Shown here: positions 6,465 to 10,345 of the stretch, in pieces | Position numbering within the stretch: position 1 is the first letter of the stretch | Layout of the letters: every line of letters begins with the position of its first letter | Assembly (NCBI GenBank): GCA_009778415.1 | Contig: WRJV01000267.1 | Location: forward strand, 1-10,345 | From: Clostridiales bacterium | GTDB taxonomy: Bacteria > Bacillota > Clostridia > Peptostreptococcales > Anaerovoracaceae | Direction of reading: 5' to 3' | Length of the DNA stretch: 10,345 nucleotides | Made by a program: the position numbers and the translations under genes | Notes under the pieces: generated by a model | What the model saw: only the letters and a program-made list of their open reading frames with translations | What the model was told of the DNA's origin: nothing | Database searches by the model: none

Positions 6465-6474
6465 CACAAATGTA
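6465..6474. promoter_or_regulatory. BlaI/MecI-type operator 2 (one mismatch)
   Basis: CACAAATGTA matches the TACA-N2-TGTA core with one mismatch. Its centre is 27 bp from operator 1, just past the expected transcription start. Paired dyads at the promoter are typical of bla and mec control regions. Confidence 0.55.
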
Positions 6475-6496
6475 GATTTAACACGGAGAATAAGCT

Positions 6497-6865
6497 ATGC
6501 CTAGAAAAACAAGCGAAATAAGCGAAGCCGAACTGGAAATCGCAAAAGCCCTGTGGGCAAACGGCAAACCAATGAACGCACAGGAAGTGTGCGGCGTTCT
6601 GGCCGACAAAGGGTGGACTTACTCGACCGTCTCCACCTTGTTTGGCAGGATGGTCGAGAAAGGCGCGGTTACATACGAAAAAAGGGGGCGTTTCTTTTAC
6701 TATTCGCCCACCGTCAGCGAGGACGTGTACAAGCAGATGCAGACCAAGAGTTTTGTGTCGAAGCTGTATGGCGGTTCTGTGAAAAATTTGGCGGTTTCCT
6801 TGTTCAAGACAGGGGATTTGTCTGCTAGCGACATTGAGGAAATCAAAACAATGTTTGATCTTTAA
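6497..6865 (+). CDS. BlaI/MecI-family transcriptional repressor
   Basis: A 122-residue protein of normal family length. The N-terminal winged helix-turn-helix (about 7-70) contains ISEAELEIAKALW, then WTYSTVSTLFGRMVEKGAV (recognition helix region) and a wing ending GRFFYYSP. The C-terminal dimerisation helices include FVSKLYGGSVKNLAVSLF and GDLSASDIEEIKTM. In bla/mec systems this dimer represses its own operon and targets and is cleaved in the C-terminal domain when the partner metalloprotease is activated. The Asn-Phe cleavage site of staphylococcal BlaI appears to correspond to L102-F103 here, so the processing rule may differ (inference from hand alignment). The start has GGAGA about seven bases upstream. 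The gene is followed after 11 bp by the M56-LCP gene, and dyads at 6438 and 6465 indicate autoregulation. Confidence 0.95.
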   Translation: MPRKTSEISEAELEIAKALWANGKPMNAQEVCGVLADKGWTYSTVSTLFGRMVEKGAVTYEKRGRFFYYSPTVSEDVYKQMQTKSFVSKLYGGSVKNLAVSLFKTGDLSASDIEEIKTMFDL

Positions 6866-6876
6866 GGGGGAGAATC

Positions 6877-8646
6877 ATGCTTTCACTAATTTTTACGTCA
6901 ATACTTGTAACATCGGCAATCGGGGGAATCCTCACGGTGCTGCTGCTTGCGCTTAAGCCCGTGACAAAGCGGTGCTTCGGCTCGACTTGGCAGTACTACG
7001 CATGGGGGATTGTGCTTGTCGTCATGATGCTGCCTGTCACCATTCATTTGCCGCAGTCTGATGCTGCCCCAGGGCTTGGCGCACCGGTTGATGCTTTGCA
7101 GCCTGCTTTGGAAGCGGCGGCAGGGGTCGGCGAGGCAGGCTTGCAGCAGATGCTGGCGCCGGAAGTTGCTGACGAAGGCTTACTGCCCGGCGGGCAAGCG
7201 CTAAACGTTCTGAGAAGCGTACCGCCCCAGGCGTACGGCATGGCCTGCTACGCTTGGCTATTGGGGCTGATGCTGATATTCGGGATTAACGCTGTGCGGT
7301 ACTTGGCGTTTTGCAGAGCCGTCCACAGAAATTCCGTCATTTTTCCCTGCCCCGGCATAACCGCAGACAGGATCGCTGTGCGCAAAACAAACATGGTGGG
7401 TGCCCCGCTTTTAGTTGGGGTGCTTAGGCCCATGCTGCTGCTCCCCGATGTGGAAATACCTGCGGAAAACCTGAACTTCATACTGCTGCACGAAATTGCC
7501 CACTACAGGCGGCACGACCTTTTGTACAAGTGGTTTGCAATGCTTGTGAGGGCTGTTCACTGGTTTAACCCGTTCGTTTACATTGCCTCAAGGCAGATCG
7601 ACGATGAGTGCGAAGCCTCCTGCGACCTGTCTGTTGCAGCGAGGATGAGCGAGAAGGAGCAGACCGGCTATATGAATACAATTTTGGCGCTTTTATCCGC
7701 AAGCACTGCAAAAAAGCAATTGATGACCACAGCGATGGCGAACGACAAAAAACAGGTTGAAAAGAGGTTTACGATGATTAGAAATGCAACAAAAAAAGGC
7801 AAAATTACGGTGCTTGTGTCAGCGGTTGCCGCATGCATAATATTGACAGGTTCTGTTTTCGCAAGCGGGATTTTAAGCGACAAGGCTCAGGCGCGGGAAT
7901 TGGGCCAGCCTGACGGGGACCGGGCGAACACGACTAACGTGCTGTTTGTGGGTGTTGACGGCAACAACGCCGCTGACGCCATAGTGCTGCTCTCCCTCAA
8001 CAAAACGGACAGCAGCCTGTCTGTGCTGTCGATCCCGAGGGACACCCTCGTATTGGCAGACGGCAATAACGTCAAGATGTCTTCGCTTGCGGCCGGCGCA
8101 GGCGACCAAGGGATGCTCGACGCAGTCCGCAACAACTTCGGAATACCAGTAGATTATTACGCGGTGGTGAACTATGAAGGGTTCAGAAACATTGTGGACA
8201 TCCTAGGCGGCGTGGAGTTTTACGTCCCCATGGACATGGCGTATGCCGACCCGCTGCAAGGGCTGCACATATCCTTGAAAGAGGGGCTGCAGGTATTGGA
8301 CGGCGCCAGTGCGGAGCAGCTGATCCGCTTTCGCACGGGCTACCCAGAGGCGGACCTTGACAGGGTGAGGATGCTGCAGAGCTTTATGGCAGAGCTTGTC
8401 GATCAAAAATTAAATGCCAAGCAATTGGCGGAAATACCGGGGCTGTACAAAGAGTTTACAAAAAACGTTGCAACCGATTACCCCATAGGCAGGCTATATG
8501 CGGACGTTGAGTTCTTGAGTAAAATAAAGAGCGAGGACGTAGAAATCTTTACGTTGCCTGTCGAGCTGGGATCTCCCCCGACTTTTCTGGTCGTAAATGA
8601 TTCAGAGTTGAAACAGCTAATTGAGCAGCATTTTGCGCACGAATAG
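6877..8646 (+). CDS. BlaR1/MecR1-type M56 metalloprotease fused to an extracytoplasmic LCP domain
   Basis: A 589-residue membrane protein. TM segments lie at about 5-26, 39-57 and 121-140, followed by a cytoplasmic zinc protease: HEIAH at 205-209, with EASCD (246-250) supplying the likely third ligand. TM4 is at about 309-330, the BlaR1/MecR1 topology. After TM4 the usual penicillin-binding sensor is absent. Residues about 350-589 are instead a LytR-CpsA-Psr domain: NVLFVGVDG (354-362), ADAIVLLSLN, LSIPRDT (384-390), FGIPVDYYAVVNYEGF (421-436), DILGGVEFYV (441-450) and LDRVR (494-498). LCP proteins transfer glycopolymers from undecaprenyl-diphosphate carriers to peptidoglycan. Asp367 and the SIPRD Arg/Asp are kept, but the Arg of the usual RSDT motif is Ala365 and the second Arg of the R-x-x-R-Q-Q motif seems replaced, suggesting ligand sensing rather than transfer. 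The start has AAGGGGGAG and lies 11 bp after the BlaI gene. Its likely substrate is that BlaI protein. Confidence 0.93.
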   Translation: MLSLIFTSILVTSAIGGILTVLLLALKPVTKRCFGSTWQYYAWGIVLVVMMLPVTIHLPQSDAAPGLGAPVDALQPALEAAAGVGEAGLQQMLAPEVADEGLLPGGQALNVLRSVPPQAYGMACYAWLLGLMLIFGINAVRYLAFCRAVHRNSVIFPCPGITADRIAVRKTNMVGAPLLVGVLRPMLLLPDVEIPAENLNFILLHEIAHYRRHDLLYKWFAMLVRAVHWFNPFVYIASRQIDDECEASCDLSVAARMSEKEQTGYMNTILALLSASTAKKQLMTTAMANDKKQVEKRFTMIRNATKKGKITVLVSAVAACIILTGSVFASGILSDKAQARELGQPDGDRANTTNVLFVGVDGNNAADAIVLLSLNKTDSSLSVLSIPRDTLVLADGNNVKMSSLAAGAGDQGMLDAVRNNFGIPVDYYAVVNYEGFRNIVDILGGVEFYVPMDMAYADPLQGLHISLKEGLQVLDGASAEQLIRFRTGYPEADLDRVRMLQSFMAELVDQKLNAKQLAEIPGLYKEFTKNVATDYPIGRLYADVEFLSKIKSEDVEIFTLPVELGSPPTFLVVNDSELKQLIEQHFAHE

Positions 8647-8701
8647 AGTGGGCAGGGGTATCCCGACGCAGACATCGCCCGCGATAGTATCAAGAAATAG
8701 T

Positions 8702-8735
8702 TTGACTTTGGTTCCTTTATGTAGTATCGTTATAT
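8702..8735 (+). promoter_or_regulatory. candidate promoter of the antisense RNA
   Basis: TTGACT (8702-8707) with TATCGT (8725-8730) at 17 bp, or TTGGTT (8708-8713) with TTATAT (8730-8735) at 16 bp. Neither -10 is strong. The placement just before a GC-rich hairpin and terminator supports a short transcript starting at about 8737-8741. Confidence 0.4.
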
Positions 8736-8736
8736 A

Positions 8737-8821
8737 GAGAGGCGCTGCCGGCAAACGGTCAGCCCATGATAAGGTTAAGAAATAACCGCCTCGGGCTAAT
8801 GAGGGCGGTTGTTTCTTTTTT
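8737..8821 (+). ncRNA. candidate antisense RNA (type I antitoxin) with two hairpins
   Basis: A short plus-strand transcript is inferred between the candidate promoter and the terminator. Its 5' part (8741-8764) folds as GGCGCTGCCG against CGGTCAGCC with a small loop and bulges; its 3' part is the terminator hairpin. It overlaps the last 26 bases or so of the small toxin gene at 8796-8915 on the other strand, the tail-to-tail arrangement of Gram-positive type I pairs such as TxpA/RatA. No coding frame fits it. Without RNA data, existence and ends are inferred. Confidence 0.5.
8779..8821. terminator. strong terminator hairpin shared by convergent transcripts
   Basis: GAAATAACCGCC-TC pairs with GAGGGCGGTTGTTTC around a loop at about 8793-8800, followed on the plus strand by six Ts (8816-8821). 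On the minus strand the hairpin is followed by a weaker T-rich stretch (TTATTTCTT, which includes the hairpin's own outer arm), so it may also end the toxin mRNA. It is also the first clear terminator after the M56-LCP gene. Confidence 0.85.
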
Positions 8822-8915
8822 GCATGCTTATTATAAAGCTTATGAATTTGATCACCAAGTCAAGAAAGCCAATCACTACCAAGCAAAAGGTGAGGACCTC
8901 CATGTATGTAAACAT
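8796..8915 (-). CDS. 39-residue single-helix membrane peptide, candidate type I toxin (holin-like)
   Basis: A short minus-strand gene encodes a peptide with an N-terminal MFTYMEVLTF, a hydrophobic helix (about residues 7-30, VLTFCLVVIGFLDLVIKFIS) and a basic tail (KRNNRPH). This is the layout of TxpA/BsrG and the 'putative holin-like toxin' peptides of Bacillota, which insert in the membrane when overproduced. ATG 8915 is preferred because AAAGGGGG lies seven bases upstream; an in-frame ATG at 8921 is too close to that site. A promoter lies at 8995-9023, leaving a leader of about 70 nt in which CCC (near 8936) can pair with the ribosome site, as in regulated type I toxin mRNAs. The stop codon falls inside the terminator hairpin, and a candidate antisense RNA overlaps the 3' end. 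Toxicity is inferred from form and arrangement only. Confidence 0.75.
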   Translation of the reverse strand: MFTYMEVLTFCLVVIGFLDLVIKFISFIISMQKRNNRPH

Positions 8916-8963
8916 ATGCATACCCCCTTTCCGAGGGCAAGAAACCCCCATTTAAGGGACCAA

Positions 8964-8986
8964 CCGCCAGCCGTTTCGGCAACGCC
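8964..8986 (-). repeat. 5' leader hairpin of the toxin mRNA, inverted copy of the antisense RNA hairpin
   Basis: On the minus strand this reads GGCGTTGCCGAAACGG and onward; the plus strand at 8741 reads GGCGCTGCCGGCAAACGG. The two are near-identical sequences in opposite orientation, so each of the two convergent transcripts would begin with the same kind of hairpin. Confidence 0.6.
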
Positions 8987-8994
8987 ATATCTAT

Positions 8995-9023
8995 ATTATA
9001 ACATATATGCCATATAATAACAA
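8995..9023 (-). promoter_or_regulatory. promoter of the small membrane peptide
   Basis: Read on the minus strand: TTGTTA (9018-9023), 17-bp spacer, TATAAT (8995-9000), with an extended -10 TG (TGTTATAAT). Transcription would start at about 8988, immediately before a GC-rich hairpin at 8964-8986. Confidence 0.75.
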
Positions 9024-9083
9024 ACAATATTTTCCATGTTAGTTATCCTGATTTGCAATTTTTTCCGAAAGTCACTAAATGTA

Positions 9084-9112
9084 TTTTCAACATGATTCAA
9101 AAATGATACAAT
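9084..9112 (+). promoter_or_regulatory. candidate promoter of the WG-repeat gene
   Basis: TTTTCA (9084-9089), 17-bp spacer, TACAAT (9107-9112), 22 bp before the ATG at 9135. The -35 box is weak; the -10 is good. Confidence 0.5.
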
Positions 9113-9134
9113 TAGCTGTGTTGGAGGTGGTTGT

Positions 9135-10345
9135 ATGGCAGGCAAAACAAATCTTTCAAGAATAATTACTTGCTGTTTCGCTGTCGTGTGCCTTGTGGGC
9201 ATCCCTGCAGGCGGCATGAGTGCAGCGGCTCTTGCGCCGGAGCCGGTCAACGGTGTTGGCGTAGACATTCAATGGCTCGATTTCGGCAGCGAATACAAGA
9301 ACTATTGGATTCAGGAGCTTAGCGATACGGGCTATTATTTGATATCGATGGGGGCAGACGACGAGGGCAATGTTTCGACGACGGGGGTAGTAAACGGCAA
9401 AATGGAAGTCGTGGTGGAGCCTGACGTTTTCGACGTAAGCGGCTCTTCTGGAGATGCCTACCAAATGGTAGTCCTGAGAAAAGGGGACACATGCTATTTT
9501 ATTAGCGCGGATGGCCTTGGAAAAGCGGGCGTAGCAAAAGTTGACGTCTCTGCGTACAGCGAATTGCGCTATTTTCACAACGGATACGCCAATGTGACGC
9601 TGAAATCGAATTCTATGAACGGCGTTATCGACAGCGCCGGCAACCTAGTTTTCACAAACGGCGACTATAAAGGGTTTTACCACATAGGCGAGGGTGTTTT
9701 CGCTGCAACCGCAGACGCTGATTGGGGCTTTGAAACGGCAGGGCACCTTGTGGATTCATCAGGCAGGCTTCTGTGCGCAACCTATTACGAATCAATTTCA
9801 AATGTGAGCGAGGGCATGATAAGGGTTTCGAAAAACGGCAAATATGGATTTGTGGATCTGTCTGGCAGCGATGTCGTCCCCATGACGTATGACAAGGCGT
9901 ATCCCTACCAAGACGGGGTTGCCGCAGTCCAGGCAAACGGAAAATGGGGGCTGATAGGCAAAACCGGGGATGAAGTGGCTGCGTTTGCTTATGATCAAAT
10001 CAATCATCTGGACGACGGGCTGTACTGTGTTGCCGCTTCTGACAAATACGGAGTGGTCAACACTGCAGGGGAAACCATCCTTCCCATCGAATACGACAAC
10101 GTCTATTCCTCGTACTACATCAACAGAGGAAAAGGGTTTGCGGCATCCAAAGCCAGCGAAACATTTTTGATGGACATAGCCGGCGAGGTTGTCTTTTCCG
10201 GGGAGTATTCAGAGATGTACTTCAATTCCAACGGGACTGTCAATGTGGTGAAAACTGTAGGCGGCAGGCAAACCCAAGCTGTCTTCGACAGCACCGGAAA
10301 CAACCTGACAGGGTTCAAGGAGTTTTCCCTGTACTACCAGAACGA
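9135..10345 (+). CDS. secreted WG-repeat protein (incomplete, runs off the window end)
   Basis: The frame is open from the ATG at 9135 to the last base (403 codons, no stop). GGAGGTGG precedes the ATG, with GGAGG seven bases away. Residues 1-34 form a Sec signal peptide (basic start, hydrophobic core about 9-24, Ala-rich end near SAAALA); there is no convincing lipobox. Residues about 35-130 are a distinct N-terminal domain, the same one found as a fragment at 116-394. WG-type repeats follow: VSKNGKYGFVDLSGSDVVPM (231-250), VAAVQANGKWGLIGKTGDEV (262-281) and VAASDKYGVVNTAGETILPI (299-318), with weaker units at about 158-174 and 196-214. These match the repeats of the lipoprotein at 3017 in style. 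Such exported repeat proteins probably bind ligands or partners outside the cell; no function can be assigned. It is monocistronic at its 5' end, with a possible promoter 22 bp upstream. Confidence 0.92.
   Translation, partial: MAGKTNLSRIITCCFAVVCLVGIPAGGMSAAALAPEPVNGVGVDIQWLDFGSEYKNYWIQELSDTGYYLISMGADDEGNVSTTGVVNGKMEVVVEPDVFDVSGSSGDAYQMVVLRKGDTCYFISADGLGKAGVAKVDVSAYSELRYFHNGYANVTLKSNSMNGVIDSAGNLVFTNGDYKGFYHIGEGVFAATADADWGFETAGHLVDSSGRLLCATYYESISNVSEGMIRVSKNGKYGFVDLSGSDVVPMTYDKAYPYQDGVAAVQANGKWGLIGKTGDEVAAFAYDQINHLDDGLYCVAASDKYGVVNTAGETILPIEYDNVYSSYYINRGKGFAASKASETFLMDIAGEVVFSGEYSEMYFNSNGTVNVVKTVGGRQTQAVFDSTGNNLTGFKEFSLYYQN

Noticed and set aside
8666..8683. Small inverted repeat ATCGC-CC-GCGAT after the M56-LCP gene as a terminator
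   Set aside because: Loop too small, stem short and no T-tract; the hairpin at 8779-8821 is a far better terminator.
8766..9017. Plus-strand open frame of 83 codons
   Set aside because: It begins inside the antisense-RNA hairpin region, crosses a terminator, and opposes the better supported membrane peptide.

Overview
The window looks like a chromosomal accessory region of a Bacillota (Firmicutes) bacterium, probably Clostridia-like. The evidence is strong AGGAGG-type ribosome sites on almost every gene, TTGACA/TATAAT-type promoters, lipobox lipoproteins, a BlaI/M56 regulatory pair, an LCP (LytR-CpsA-Psr) domain, WG-repeat exported proteins and a small Gram-positive-style membrane toxin. I cannot name a species. 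I saw no tRNA, rRNA, CRISPR array, transposase or phage gene.

Layout. (1) 1-394: the 3' end of an unrecognised gene, then a start-less fragment of an exported WG-type protein whose intact relative lies at 9135. (2) 386-984, minus strand: a type II toxin-antitoxin pair (RelB/DinJ-type antitoxin, MazF/PemK toxin) with a near-consensus promoter. (3) 1148-4753, plus strand, divergent from the pair: a tight three-gene cluster of a YciI-like protein, a lipoprotein with two DUF3298-like halves, and a WG-repeat lipoprotein. (4) 4769-6193, minus strand: an AAA ATPase with a DUF234/PD-(D/E)XK-like C-terminus. Its promoter is bracketed by two 56-bp direct repeats, each an imperfect inverted repeat. (5) 6497-8646, plus strand: a BlaI/MecI-type repressor and, 11 bp on, an M56 (BlaR1/MecR1-type) membrane metalloprotease whose extracytoplasmic C-terminus is an LCP domain instead of the usual penicillin-binding sensor. 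Two BlaI-like dyads lie at the promoter. (6) 8730-9023: a candidate type I toxin-antitoxin module, a 39-residue single-helix membrane peptide on the minus strand with a short plus-strand antisense RNA ending in a shared terminator hairpin. (7) 9135 to the window end: a secreted WG-repeat protein, incomplete.

How they fit together. Most products act at or outside the membrane: two lipoproteins, a secreted WG protein, a membrane protease with an LCP ectodomain and a membrane-active peptide. Two toxin-antitoxin modules and a solitary ATPase-nuclease-like gene are interspersed, and one WG copy is broken at the edge of a toxin gene, all typical of a plastic accessory region. The most notable item is the BlaI / M56-LCP pair, which by architecture should be a repressor-protease signalling circuit sensing a cell-envelope lipid-linked intermediate rather than a beta-lactam. 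That function is inferred, not shown.
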